Shown: positions 1 to 7,871 of the stretch, piece after piece | How the letters are laid out: each line of letters starts with the position of its first letter | Numbering within the stretch: the first letter of the stretch is position 1 | From: an uncultured Collinsella sp. | Lineage (GTDB): Bacteria; Actinomycetota; Coriobacteriia; Coriobacteriales; Coriobacteriaceae | Assembly (NCBI GenBank): GCA_900757185.1 | Contig: CAAEMX010000008.1 | Coordinates: forward strand, 5,553-69,552 | Direction: 5' to 3' | Length of the DNA stretch: 64,000 bases | Notes under the pieces: generated by a model | Database searches by the model: none | The model's input: only the letters and a program-made list of their open reading frames with translations | Told to the model about the DNA's origin: nothing | Position numbers and translations under genes: made by a program

Positions 1-1
1 G

Positions 2-229
2 GGACCCATCGTCGGCATGACCGATCGCATCGTGGACATTACCGCCACGGGTGCCACGCTGCGCGACAACGACTTGGTCATCACCGGCCGCATCATGGAC
101 TGCACAGCCCGCTTCTTTGTCAATCCGGGTGCCGCGCGCCTGGATCCGCGCGTACGCAATCTGGCAGATCGCCTGGCCGCGGCCGTTAAGGACAAGCATT
201 TTGAGCCCGTCGCGGGCTCGGCACAATAG
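2..229 (+). CDS. hisG: ATP phosphoribosyltransferase, C-terminal part (HisG)
   Basis: This reading frame is open from the window edge and holds the C-terminal ~75 residues of HisG, the enzyme that joins ATP and PRPP in the first step of histidine synthesis. The visible segment VDITATGATLRDNDLV followed by a short I-x-D-x-x-AR-x-x-VN stretch matches the end of the catalytic domain of short-form HisG; no regulatory ACT-like domain follows, so it probably needs HisZ as partner. The 5' end lies outside the window; an internal ATG at 17 is not the real start. It is first in the visible his gene order, 105 bases before hisD. Confidence 0.85.
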   Translation, partial: GPIVGMTDRIVDITATGATLRDNDLVITGRIMDCTARFFVNPGAARLDPRVRNLADRLAAAVKDKHFEPVAGSAQ

Positions 230-334
230 CGCGAGCGCGCACGGGCGCCCCAACGTACGGGCTGCGGGCCGATTGGCGCCGCCGCCCGGCCTCTCGCTTT
301 TCGAACACAACCTCGACCGATAGGGGATTCCGAT

Positions 335-1771
335 ATGAAGACCATCAAGCTTGCTCCCGGTGAGCGCCTCGTTACCAACCAGCTCAACCGCAAGGGCGTG
401 CTGCCGCAAAACATCGTCGACGCCGCTCGCGATATCGTGGCCAACGTGCGTGCCAACGGCGATGCCGCGGTGCGCGATTACTGCCAGCGTTTTGACGGTG
501 TTGAGCTGCAGAGCTTCCGTCTGCCGCAGGAGCAGATCGATGCCGCGCTCGAAGGCCTCGATCCGGCCTTTGTCGCCGCGCTCGAAAAGGCTGCGCGCCA
601 GATTCGCGAGTTCCACCAGCGCGAGGTCGAGCAGAGCTGGTTTACCACGCGCCCGGACGGCACGATGCTCGGCGTTAAGGTGACCCCGCTTGCTGCGGCC
701 GGCATCTACGTGCCGGGCGGTCGCGCGCAGTACCCTTCCACCGTGCTTATGAACGCCATTCCCGCCAAGGTTGCCGGCGTTGAGCGCGTGGTCATGGTGA
801 CCCCGCCGCAAAAGGATGGACTGATTAGCCCGTATACGCTCGCGGCGGCCAAGCTCGGCGGCGTGGACGAAATCTATATGGTGGGCGGCGCCCAGGCCGT
901 GGCCGCGCTGGCGTACGGTACCGAGACCATTCCGCGCGTCGACAAAATCACCGGCCCGGGCAACGCCTTTGTTGCCGCTGCCAAGCAGATTGTCTCGGGT
1001 GACGTGGGTATCGACATGGTCGCCGGTCCCTCCGAGGTCTGCGTGCTGGCCGATGCCACGGCCAAGCCTATGGTGGTCGCGGCCGACCTGATGGCTCAGG
1101 CCGAGCACGATCCGCTGGCGGCCTGCTATCTGGTGACCTGCGACGAGCAGTTTGCGCGTGAGGTCGAGGCGGGTATCGACATTCTGGTAGCGCAGTCCCC
1201 GCGTGCCGAGATTACGTGCGCTTCGCTCGATAACGAAGGCGCCATCGTGGTGGCCGCCGACATGGCGGCCGCCGTCGAGGCCGTGAACACCGTGGCGCCC
1301 GAGCACCTTGAGCTGCACTGCAAGGATGCGATGGGCCTGCTCGGCGGCATTCGCAACGCCGGCGCCATCTTTGTGGGCGCTTGGAGCTCCGAGCCGCTCG
1401 GCGATTACGTTGCCGGTCCCAACCACACGTTGCCGACCGGCGGCACGGCCATGTTCTCCAACCCGCTTTCGGTCGAAGAGTTCGTTAAGCGCTCGAGCGT
1501 TATATGCTATACGCCCGAGGGCCTGCTCTCCGACGCTCCCGCTACGCAGCGTCTGGCCGAGGCCGAGGGCCTGTGGGCGCACGCGCTTTCGGCCGCACTG
1601 CGTCGCCGCGTGTTGGAGCAGGGCGAGGATGCCGTGAGCGCCGAGTCGCTCGCCGCGGCCGACCTGACCAAGGTTGCCTGGCCGGGCGACGCCGTGGCGA
1701 CGGTTGCCGAGGGCGTGGACCTGGCGGCTGCAGGCGCAGATGGCGCTGGCGTAACCGGCGGGGAGGCCTAA
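335..1771 (+). CDS. hisD: Histidinol dehydrogenase (HisD)
   Basis: Catalyses the last two steps of histidine synthesis, oxidising L-histidinol to histidine with two NAD+. Family hallmarks are present: GPGNAFVAAAK near residue 207, GPSEVCVLAD near 230, EHLELHC near 322 (catalytic Glu-His) and GPNHTLPTGG near 360. A ribosome-binding sequence AGGGGA precedes the ATG. At 478 residues it is longer than the usual ~430; the excess is an Ala/Gly-rich C-terminal tail of about 35 residues with no motif I recognise. hisC begins one base after its stop, so the two are almost certainly cotranscribed and probably translationally coupled. Confidence 0.97.
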   Translation: MKTIKLAPGERLVTNQLNRKGVLPQNIVDAARDIVANVRANGDAAVRDYCQRFDGVELQSFRLPQEQIDAALEGLDPAFVAALEKAARQIREFHQREVEQSWFTTRPDGTMLGVKVTPLAAAGIYVPGGRAQYPSTVLMNAIPAKVAGVERVVMVTPPQKDGLISPYTLAAAKLGGVDEIYMVGGAQAVAALAYGTETIPRVDKITGPGNAFVAAAKQIVSGDVGIDMVAGPSEVCVLADATAKPMVVAADLMAQAEHDPLAACYLVTCDEQFAREVEAGIDILVAQSPRAEITCASLDNEGAIVVAADMAAAVEAVNTVAPEHLELHCKDAMGLLGGIRNAGAIFVGAWSSEPLGDYVAGPNHTLPTGGTAMFSNPLSVEEFVKRSSVICYTPEGLLSDAPATQRLAEAEGLWAHALSAALRRRVLEQGEDAVSAESLAAADLTKVAWPGDAVATVAEGVDLAAAGADGAGVTGGEA

Positions 1772-1772
1772 T

Positions 1773-2888
1773 ATGGCCGAACTCACGCCTCGCATGAAGG
1801 AGCTCGTCCAGCCTTACCTGGCCGGTATTGAGCCCTACGATCCCAACTTTACGCCCACGCGCATCAACCTTTCGGCCAACGAGAACACCTATCCCGTGCC
1901 GGCTGGCGTGCGCGAGGCGGTCGACGCCGCCCTGGCTGCCACGCCGCTCAACCGCTATCCCGATCCCATGTCCAACGATCTGCGTGACGAGCTTGCCGCT
2001 TGGCATGGTGTGGCGCGCGAGAATGTCTGCGTGGGCAACGGCGGCGACGAGCTGCTCTATAACTACCTGTTGGCGTTTGGCGGCGCGGGACGGACCCTGC
2101 TCAACTGCCCGCCGTGCTTTAGCGAGTATGCGTTCTTTGCGTCGCTCTGCCAGACCGAGGTGCGCGACGTGTGGCGCGACCCGGCGACCTTTGAACTCGA
2201 CCAAGCGGCGGTGCTCGCGGCCGCACCCGAGTGCAACCTGACCATCGTGACTTCGCCCAACAACCCCACGGGCGACGTGGCACCGCTCGACTTTGTCTCG
2301 GCCCTGTGCGATGCGTGCCCCGGCATGGTCATGGTCGACGAGGCCTACGTTGAGTTTGCAGACGATTCGTTTGGCGCGGCTACCACGGCGCAGGGGCTTA
2401 TCGCCGAGCATCCCAACCTGGTGATTCTGCATACGCTGTCCAAGGCGTTTGGCGCTGCCGGCACGCGTCTGGGCTATGTGATCGCGGCGCCCGAGGTCAT
2501 CGATGTGTTTGCGGCGATTCGCCAAATCTACTCGGTTAACGTGCTGAGCCAGGCCGCCGCGCTTGCCTGCGTGCGTGCCCGCGATGCGTACGCGCCCGTA
2601 GTGGCACAGGTTGCATCCGAGCGCGAGCGCGAGCTGTGCGCCCTACGCGCAATGGCTGCCGAGGGTCTGACCGTGGAGGCGTGGCCGAGCGCGGCGAACT
2701 TTGTGCTCGTGCGCACGCCGCATGCCACGCGCGTGCGCGAGCGTCTGCGCGACGAGTATTCGATTTTGGTGCGCGACTTTAGCTACGCGCCGGGGCTCGC
2801 GGACTGCCTACGCATTACCGTGGGTACCCCGCAGGAAAACGACGAGGTGCTGGCTGCGTTTGCCGCGCTGGTGAAGGAGGAGATGTAG
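1773..2888 (+). CDS. hisC: Histidinol-phosphate aminotransferase (HisC)
   Basis: PLP-dependent class I/II aminotransferase that converts imidazole acetol phosphate to histidinol phosphate. It shows SPNNPTGD near residue 168, the VDEAYVEF segment near 190, and the PLP-lysine motif LSKAFGAAGTRLGY near 222. Its length of 371 residues is normal for the family. The start lies one base after the hisD stop and the stop abuts the hisB ATG, so it is tightly packed in the operon. An N-terminal INLSANENTYP segment corresponds to the family's usual L-x-x-NEN substrate region. Confidence 0.97.
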   Translation: MAELTPRMKELVQPYLAGIEPYDPNFTPTRINLSANENTYPVPAGVREAVDAALAATPLNRYPDPMSNDLRDELAAWHGVARENVCVGNGGDELLYNYLLAFGGAGRTLLNCPPCFSEYAFFASLCQTEVRDVWRDPATFELDQAAVLAAAPECNLTIVTSPNNPTGDVAPLDFVSALCDACPGMVMVDEAYVEFADDSFGAATTAQGLIAEHPNLVILHTLSKAFGAAGTRLGYVIAAPEVIDVFAAIRQIYSVNVLSQAAALACVRARDAYAPVVAQVASERERELCALRAMAAEGLTVEAWPSAANFVLVRTPHATRVRERLRDEYSILVRDFSYAPGLADCLRITVGTPQENDEVLAAFAALVKEEM

Positions 2889-3476
2889 ATGGACCGCTAT
2901 GCCGAGGTGACCCGCAAGACGGGCGAGACCGACATTGTCGTAAAGCTCGACCTGGACGGAAGCGGCGTGTGCGATATCTCGACCGGCGTGCCGTTTTTCG
3001 ACCACATGCTCAACGCTTTTGGCCGCCATGGTCTGTTCGATCTGACGGTGCACGCGGTGGGCGACGTGGAGGTCGATGCGCACCACACCGTCGAGGACAC
3101 GGGTATCGTGCTGGGCGAGGCGTTTTGCCAGGCACTGGGCGACAAGGCGGGCATTACGCGCTTTGCCGACGCGGCGATTGCCATGGACGAGACGCTCGTG
3201 ATGGCCGCCGTGGATATTTCGGGTCGCGGGCAGGCCTATTGCGAACTGCCCGTGCCGACTGAGCGCGTGGGCAGCTTTGATACCGAGCTGGCCGTCGAGT
3301 TCTTCTACGCCTTTGCGCGCGATGCCAAACTCACGCTGCACGTGCGCGAGCTGGCGGGCGGCAACTCACATCACATTATCGAGGCTGCCTTTAAGGCCGT
3401 GGGCCGCACAATGCGCCACGCCTGCGAGCTCGATTCCCGCGTGCAGGGCATCCCCAGTACCAAGGGCTCACTGTAA
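2889..3476 (+). CDS. hisB: Imidazoleglycerol-phosphate dehydratase (HisB)
   Basis: Monofunctional dehydratase of histidine synthesis that turns imidazoleglycerol phosphate into imidazole acetol phosphate. Both metal-binding histidine motifs are present: FFDHML plus DAHHTVEDTG in the first half and GGNSHHIIEAAFKA in the second. At 195 residues it lacks the phosphatase domain found in the bifunctional enterobacterial enzyme, so a separate histidinol-phosphatase is required (see 6840-7751). The start codon directly follows the hisC stop. A perfect 10-bp hairpin repeat begins at the first base after its stop codon. Confidence 0.97.
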   Translation: MDRYAEVTRKTGETDIVVKLDLDGSGVCDISTGVPFFDHMLNAFGRHGLFDLTVHAVGDVEVDAHHTVEDTGIVLGEAFCQALGDKAGITRFADAAIAMDETLVMAAVDISGRGQAYCELPVPTERVGSFDTELAVEFFYAFARDAKLTLHVRELAGGNSHHIIEAAFKAVGRTMRHACELDSRVQGIPSTKGSL

Positions 3477-3509
3477 CCTGCCAAAAAGGGACAGGTTTAT
3501 TTTGGCAGG
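3477..3509. repeat. GGGAC-loop hairpin repeat, copy A
   Basis: Perfect 10-bp inverted repeat CCTGCCAAAA / TTTTGGCAGG enclosing a 13-nt loop AGGGACAGGTTTA. It starts at the first base after the hisB stop and lies inside the his operon just before the hisH ribosome-binding site. Other elements with a GGGAC loop but different arms are at 6808, 17658, 58501 and 61933. It has no U-tract typical of a terminator. Confidence 0.75.
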
Positions 3510-3536
3510 TATTGAATGGGGAAAAGGAGGGGTCGC

Positions 3537-4238
3537 GTGGGCGAACCGAAGATCGTGGTGGTCGACTACCACAAGGGCAACTTGTCGAGCGTCGTGCGCG
3601 GGCTTGCGCGCGCCGGTGCCGCCGCCTGCACGTCGGATGATCCGGAGCAGATCCGCAACGCGGACGGCCTGGTCATCCCGGGCGTGGGCGCGTTCTATGA
3701 CGCGATCGCCCTTATGCGTCAGAGCGGCGAGGCGGACGCGGTGCTCGATGCCGTTGCCGCCGGAACTCCGCTGCTCGGCATCTGCCTGGGCCTTCAGCTG
3801 TTTTTTGAGCGCGGCAACGAGGGCGTGCCTGCGGACGAGGGCGTGGTCGCCGACGGTAACGCCCCCGAGCAGGCTGACGGCCCCTGGGTCGATGGCCTGG
3901 GCATCATGCGCGGCTCGTGCACGCGCCTGGAGTCGAGCCGCCTGAAGGTGCCGCACGTGGGCTGGGACCAGGTGCACATGACGCCCACCGGTGCGGCCGA
4001 CCCGCTGCTCGCCGGTTTTGCCGAGGGCGCCAACATGTGCTTCACCCACAGCTACGCGGTGGCCGACGACGCCGATGCCGCCGATGTGCTGGCGCGCACG
4101 CACTATACGCGGAGCTTCCCGTGCATCGTGCGCCATGGCAACGTGTGGGGCTGCCAGTTCCATCCCGAGAAATCCTCCGCGCTGGGTCAGCGCATCCTTA
4201 AGAACTTCGTGAGCATCGTCGAGGGGGCCGGCCGATGA
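3537..4238 (+). CDS. hisH: Imidazole glycerol phosphate synthase, glutamine amidotransferase subunit (HisH)
   Basis: Glutaminase subunit that supplies ammonia to HisF for imidazole ring closure. It has the class I amidotransferase fold: GVGAFYDA oxyanion region, nucleophilic Cys in LLGICLGLQLFF, and the His/Glu pair in CQFHPEKSS near the C-terminus. I chose the GTG at 3537 because AAAGGAGG lies 6 bases upstream and the protein then begins just before KIVVVDYHKGN; an in-frame ATG at 3516 would overlap that site. The gene ends in a 4-base ATGA overlap with hisA, indicating translational coupling. The length of 233 residues is slightly above the ~200 usual because of an insert around residues 95-125. 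Confidence 0.95.
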   Translation: MGEPKIVVVDYHKGNLSSVVRGLARAGAAACTSDDPEQIRNADGLVIPGVGAFYDAIALMRQSGEADAVLDAVAAGTPLLGICLGLQLFFERGNEGVPADEGVVADGNAPEQADGPWVDGLGIMRGSCTRLESSRLKVPHVGWDQVHMTPTGAADPLLAGFAEGANMCFTHSYAVADDADAADVLARTHYTRSFPCIVRHGNVWGCQFHPEKSSALGQRILKNFVSIVEGAGR

Positions 4239-4978
4239 TTCTGTTTCCCGCAATCGATCTGATCGGCGGCAAGGTCGTGCGCCTGGAGCGCGGCGACCGG
4301 AGCCGCTGCAAGGTATATTCCGACGACCCCGTGGCAGTCGCCCGCTCGTTCGCCGAGCAGGGTGCGAGCTGGGTGCACGTCGTCGACCTGTCTGCTGCCT
4401 TTGGCGAGGACGAGGACACGTGTGCTGCCAACTCGGCGGCGATTAAGGGCATCTGCGGCATCGACGGTCTGTCTGTGGACGTGGGCGGCGGCGTTCGCTC
4501 GCTTGCACGCATCGACGAGCTGGCCGGCTACGGCGCGCGTCGCATCGCACTGGGCACGGTGCTCGTGACCGAGCCGGGTTTTGCCGAGGTGGCGGCCCAA
4601 GGCTTTGGCGAGCTGCTCGTGGCCGACATCGCCGCGCGCGACGGCCAGGTCAAGGTGAACGGCTGGCGCGACGGCGCGGGCGTGGCACTCGACGATGCCG
4701 TGGCACAGCTCACCGAGCTGGGCTTTAAGCATCTGGTGTATACCGACATCGCGCGCGATGGCATGCAGACGGGCATCGATGTGGCGGCGTATCGCCATGT
4801 TGCCAAGGTCGCGGGCTTTCCTGTCGTGGCTTCGGGCGGCATCTCTACGCTCGATGACATTCGCGCGCTGGCTGCGGTGGGTGAGGATGCCATCGAGGGT
4901 GCCATTACCGGCCGTGCGCTCTACGAGGGCAACTTTACGCTGGCCCAGGCACTGGCCGCCGCCCGAGGGGAGGAGTAG
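4235..4978 (+). CDS. hisA: ProFAR isomerase (HisA)
   Basis: TIM-barrel isomerase acting on phosphoribosylformimino-AICAR phosphate, fourth step of histidine synthesis. The N-terminal FPAIDLIGGKVVRLERGD carries the catalytic Asp; a second conserved Asp lies in VYTDIARDGMQTG and a phosphate-binding glycine stretch in VVASGGIST. The 247 residues match the family. It overlaps hisH by 4 bases and is followed by hisF after 3 bases. No residues of a bifunctional HisA/TrpF (PriA) are obvious to me, but I cannot exclude PriA activity as found in other actinobacteria. Confidence 0.95.
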   Translation: MILFPAIDLIGGKVVRLERGDRSRCKVYSDDPVAVARSFAEQGASWVHVVDLSAAFGEDEDTCAANSAAIKGICGIDGLSVDVGGGVRSLARIDELAGYGARRIALGTVLVTEPGFAEVAAQGFGELLVADIAARDGQVKVNGWRDGAGVALDDAVAQLTELGFKHLVYTDIARDGMQTGIDVAAYRHVAKVAGFPVVASGGISTLDDIRALAAVGEDAIEGAITGRALYEGNFTLAQALAAARGEE

Positions 4979-4981
4979 CCC

Positions 4982-5764
4982 ATGCTTACCAAACGCGTGA
5001 TTCCCTGTCTGGACGTCAAGGACGGCCGTGTGGTCAAGGGCGTCAACTTTGTGAGCTTGCGCGATGCGGGCGATCCGGTGGAGTTGGCGCGCGCCTACGA
5101 CTGCGAGGGCGCGGACGAGGTCGTCTTCCTGGACATTACCGCCACGAGCGATAACCGCGCGACGACCATCGAGATGGCGGCGCATGCGGCCGAGGAGCTG
5201 GCCATTCCCTATACCGTGGGCGGCGGATTTCGTGACCTGGCGGGCATGCGCACCATGGTTGCCGCCGGTGCCGACAAGGTGTCGCTCAACTCGGCGGCCG
5301 TGCGCGACCCGTCGTTGATTAGCCAGGCTGCCGCGGCGTTTGGCAGCCAGGCCGTGGTCGTGGCGATCGATGCCAAGCGCGTCGGCCTGCCCGGCGCATC
5401 CGGAGCCGACAAGTGGGAGGTCTTCACGGCGGGCGGCCGCAACGCCACGGGTATCGACGCGGTGGCGTGGGCCGAGGAAGCGGCTCGTCGCGGCGCCGGC
5501 GAGATCTTGCTGACCAGTATGGATCGCGACGGCACCAAGGCCGGCTTTGACCTGGCGCTCACCCGCGCCGTGGCGCGCGCGGTGCCGATTCCCGTCATCG
5601 CGAGCGGCGGCGTGGGCACGCTCGAGCATTTTGCCGAGGGCGTGATCGAGGGCGAGGCGGACGCCGTGCTGGCAGCAAGTGTCTTTCACTTTGGAACCTT
5701 CAGCATTCGCCAGGTGAAGGAATACATGGCATCTCAAGGTATTCCCATGAGATTGGATTTCTAG
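4982..5764 (+). CDS. hisF: Imidazole glycerol phosphate synthase, cyclase subunit (HisF)
   Basis: TIM-barrel cyclase partner of HisH. Diagnostic segments are RVIPCLDVKDGRVVKGVNF with catalytic Asp near residue 11, IPYTVGGGFRDLAGM, VVVAIDAKRV with the second catalytic Asp near 130, and LLTSMDRDGTKAGFDL. Length of 260 residues is typical. An AGGGGAGGAG ribosome-binding stretch, part of the hisA 3' end, precedes the ATG. It is followed by a ~150-base gap that holds a large imperfect palindrome before hisI. Confidence 0.97.
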   Translation: MLTKRVIPCLDVKDGRVVKGVNFVSLRDAGDPVELARAYDCEGADEVVFLDITATSDNRATTIEMAAHAAEELAIPYTVGGGFRDLAGMRTMVAAGADKVSLNSAAVRDPSLISQAAAAFGSQAVVVAIDAKRVGLPGASGADKWEVFTAGGRNATGIDAVAWAEEAARRGAGEILLTSMDRDGTKAGFDLALTRAVARAVPIPVIASGGVGTLEHFAEGVIEGEADAVLAASVFHFGTFSIRQVKEYMASQGIPMRLDF

Positions 5765-5773
5765 CGCTGCGGC

Positions 5774-5868
5774 TTGCCCAGGCACCCGACCTTCCGGCTC
5801 CAACCCTCCTCGCGTACCAAAGTACGCGTCGTCGGGCTTGTCGCTCGGAATCTCGGGCACCTGGGCAA
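5774..5868. repeat. Nested palindromic element between hisF and hisI
   Basis: Outer arms at 5774-5789 and 5853-5868 pair over 16 bases with 2 mismatches (TTGCCCAGG and CCTGGGCAA at the ends), and an inner perfect hairpin CGCGTAC/GTACGCG at 5811-5828 shares nearly the same centre. The structure fills most of the 150-base gap in the his operon. It could be a processing or attenuation hairpin or a copy of a dispersed repeat; no U-tract is seen. Confidence 0.6.
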
Positions 5869-5913
5869 CCCTCGCCGACCTGCGGGGCTTACTGTTATTA
5901 CTTGGGAGAAATG

Positions 5914-6255
5914 ATGACTGAGGTAGTAGAAGCTGCTGATCTTAAATACGACGCCAAAGGATTGATTCCTTGTGTGGTTCAGCAGCATGACACCGGCGAG
6001 GTGCTTATGGTTGCTTGGATGAACGAGGAGTCGGTGGGGCTGACGCTTAAGACCGGTACCACGTGGTTTTGGAGCCGCAGTCGCCAGGAGCTCTGGAACA
6101 AGGGTGCGACGAGCGGCAATATGCAAGAGGTCAAGGAGCTCTGGGCCGACTGCGATAGCGATACGCTGCTGGTCAAGGTGGACTCACCGGGCCCGGCCTG
6201 CCATACCGGCAACCGTACCTGCTTCTTTAAGCGCGTGGAAGGGGGAGTGCGATGA
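5914..6255 (+). CDS. hisI: Phosphoribosyl-AMP cyclohydrolase (HisI)
   Basis: Zinc enzyme that opens the adenine ring of PR-AMP, third step of histidine synthesis. The family signature AWMNEES, FWSRSRQELWNKGATSGN, metal ligands in ADCDSDTLLVKV and the C-terminal CHTGNRTCFF are all present. It is monofunctional: the pyrophosphatase (HisE) is a separate gene at 6495. Two ATGs are adjacent at 5911 and 5914; GGAG at 5905-5908 lies only 2 bases from the first, so I prefer the second. The 3' end overlaps the next small gene by 4 bases. Confidence 0.95.
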   Translation: MTEVVEAADLKYDAKGLIPCVVQQHDTGEVLMVAWMNEESVGLTLKTGTTWFWSRSRQELWNKGATSGNMQEVKELWADCDSDTLLVKVDSPGPACHTGNRTCFFKRVEGGVR

Positions 6256-6479
6256 AAGTCGTGACGCCGTTCGAGGTCGCCGAATGCAACACCGAGCTCC
6301 TCCGCGCGGGCGTGCCATGCCGCGTGCACCTGACTGATGCCTGCGGGGCGCAGTCGCTTTGGCTCGAGGCCGAGAAGGAAAGGCTCAATGAGGCCCATGC
6401 CGTCATCGTCGAGTTCTTTGAGAAAAAGGGCGCAAAGCCTCGGTTCGATGAGACCGGTACCTACTTTACGCTGCAGTAA
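6252..6479 (+). CDS. Small conserved-looking protein in the his operon, unknown function
   Basis: A 75-residue protein encoded between hisI and hisE. It overlaps hisI by 4 bases (ATGA) and is 15 bases before hisE, so it must be cotranslated with histidine enzymes. It is acidic and soluble-looking with no membrane segment; notable is a central THLTDACGAQS-like stretch (read as VHLTDACGAQSLWL, residues 26-39) with a single Cys, followed by a predicted helix and FFEKKGAKP. I do not recognise a domain. Coupling suggests a role tied to HisI/HisE activity, assembly or sensing, but that is inference from position only. Confidence 0.8.
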   Translation: MKVVTPFEVAECNTELLRAGVPCRVHLTDACGAQSLWLEAEKERLNEAHAVIVEFFEKKGAKPRFDETGTYFTLQ

Positions 6480-6494
6480 CGAGAGGAAATAACC

Positions 6495-6812
6495 ATGGGA
6501 GTCAGAACAGCTAACGTGCAGCCGGGAAACATCGGTGAGACGCTGACGGGACTGGCCGAGGTGATTCACGGCCGTCGCGATGCGCCGCCGCAGGAGAGCT
6601 ATTCCGCGCGTCTGCTGACCGACGTCGAGGACGAGCTGCTCAAGAAGCTTGCCGAGGAGGCGAGCGAGGTGATCATGGCCTGCAAGGATAACGACCACGA
6701 TCACATCCGCTACGAGGCCGGCGACCTGATCTACCACCTGCTCGTGACGCTCGAGCGCTACGGCATCACCCTCGACGAACTGGCCGGCGAACTCAACGCC
6801 CGCCGCCACTAG
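6495..6812 (+). CDS. hisE: Phosphoribosyl-ATP pyrophosphatase (HisE)
   Basis: All-alpha MazG-like NTP pyrophosphatase that converts PR-ATP to PR-AMP, second step of histidine synthesis. It shows YSARLLTDVEDELLKKLAEEASEV and YEAGDLIYHLLVTLERYGI, the helices carrying the metal-binding Glu/Asp residues of the family. Length 105 residues is normal. GAGAGGAAA precedes the ATG. Its stop codon lies inside the left arm of a hairpin repeat (6808-6840) that separates it from the convergent phosphatase gene. Confidence 0.96.
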   Translation: MGVRTANVQPGNIGETLTGLAEVIHGRRDAPPQESYSARLLTDVEDELLKKLAEEASEVIMACKDNDHDHIRYEAGDLIYHLLVTLERYGITLDELAGELNARRH

Positions 6813-6840
6813 TCATTGGGGACGTTCTTAAACGACTAGT
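6808..6840. repeat. GGGAC-loop hairpin repeat, copy B
   Basis: Arms ACTAGTCATT and AACGACTAGT pair with one mismatch around the 13-nt loop GGGGACGTTCTTA. The element overlaps the hisE stop codon and reaches the first base of the convergent phosphatase stop. A closely related 33-bp copy lies in the opposite orientation at 58501-58533. It may serve as a two-way end point for transcription, but no U-tract is evident. Confidence 0.75.
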
Positions 6841-7751
6841 TAGGCGAGGGGCGTGGATTCCCATTCGCCGGTGGGGTGGGGGATATCGAAGGCCCGGTAG
6901 CCGCAGCCGTAGGCGTGGGCCTGGGCCTCGCGGATGTTCCAGCAGATGTCGCAGGCGCGGTGCGCGTCCGAGCCAAAGGTGATGGGCACCTCGGCATGGG
7001 CGAAGCGGCGCAACAGCCCGGTCGCGGGGTAGTAATCGTCGAGCCCCTTGCGCGGTGCGGCGGTCGAGACCTCAACGCGGCGACCCGTATCGTGGGCGCA
7101 TTCGGCCATCTGCTCCCAAAACGGCGCGGGGTCAAAGTCGGGTGCAAAGCCGTCCTTCGAAAAGCGCATGACCAGGTCGGGATGGGCCATCGCGTCAAAG
7201 TTGAGTGAGCTTTCGCAAGCACGGCACCAGTCGTCGACGTAGCACTCCCACACGCCGCGCACGCCTAAGTTTTCCCAAACATGCAGGTTGGTATCGTCGT
7301 CGATCCAACCGCAAAGGGAATCGGGTGTATCGGGGCGCGCGACGTCCTCTGTCCCTGCCGTGCCCGCGGCGCCTGCCGCAATATCGCCCGGGTTGCCAAT
7401 CCAGTGCACGCTGCCCAGACGTACGACGGCGCCCTGGGACCAGTGCTCTACCAAGGGCTCGCAGCCCTCGTACCAATCGCATTCAAAACCGTAGATAAAG
7501 GTGAGCTCCGGCGCAATCTGCGCGGCGAGTTTGCGGGCGTCCTCAAAGGCCAAACGATGTGCCGGCAAGTCGCCCTCGACGACCTGCACCTCGCAGTTAG
7601 CATCCATACTGGCGGGCAGGGTAAGGTGGTCGGTCGAGACCATGACGCGGCAGCCGGCGGCAGCAGCGGCACGGACGTTGTCCTCGAACGAGGCGTGCCC
7701 GTCCGAGAACGAGGTATGAGTATGGCAATCGACCAGCGGGCAGGCGGGCAT
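6840..7751 (-). CDS. PHP-domain histidinol-phosphatase, HisJ/HisK type
   Basis: Metal-dependent phosphoesterase of the PHP superfamily. The metal motif DCHTHTSFSDGH is near residue 9, STDHLTLP near 40, a Glu/Cys segment GFECDWYEG near 88, AMAHPDLV near 189 and the final TFGSDAH near 257. HisB here lacks a phosphatase domain, and this gene is convergent with and adjacent to hisE, so it is very likely the missing histidinol-phosphatase. I chose the ATG at 7751 because AAAGGAG lies 6 bases upstream; the frame runs open 22 codons further. With 303 residues it is somewhat longer than HisJ, with an Ala/Gly insert at about 137-150. Confidence 0.85.
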   Translation of the reverse strand: MPACPLVDCHTHTSFSDGHASFEDNVRAAAAAGCRVMVSTDHLTLPASMDANCEVQVVEGDLPAHRLAFEDARKLAAQIAPELTFIYGFECDWYEGCEPLVEHWSQGAVVRLGSVHWIGNPGDIAAGAAGTAGTEDVARPDTPDSLCGWIDDDTNLHVWENLGVRGVWECYVDDWCRACESSLNFDAMAHPDLVMRFSKDGFAPDFDPAPFWEQMAECAHDTGRRVEVSTAAPRKGLDDYYPATGLLRRFAHAEVPITFGSDAHRACDICWNIREAQAHAYGCGYRAFDIPHPTGEWESTPLA

Positions 7752-7871
7752 GGCGACTCCTTTGCATTTGGTGAATCCGCTCCATTGTAATGGTGCAGCT
7801 CTCAACACGCCGCGCACGCCGGGTGCCGAAATCGAGTGGAAAGGCGGGGCGGCGCGTGCCGGCGCCGGCGA
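7752..7871. other. Intergenic gap upstream of the PHP phosphatase
   Basis: 120 bases between two minus-strand genes. It carries the phosphatase ribosome-binding site and, on the minus strand, TACAAT, which may be part of its promoter. No clear hairpin terminator for the ygbA-like gene side was found. Confidence 0.4.

Noticed and set aside
230..334. T-box or his leader between hisG and hisD
   Set aside because: The 105-base gap shows no His-codon run, T-box core or terminator/antiterminator pair; only the hisD ribosome-binding site is evident.
4187..5860. 557-aa minus-strand ORF over hisA-hisF
   Set aside because: It is antisense to two certain his genes, has a His/Arg-rich composition typical of the reverse frame of GC-rich genes, and no motif.
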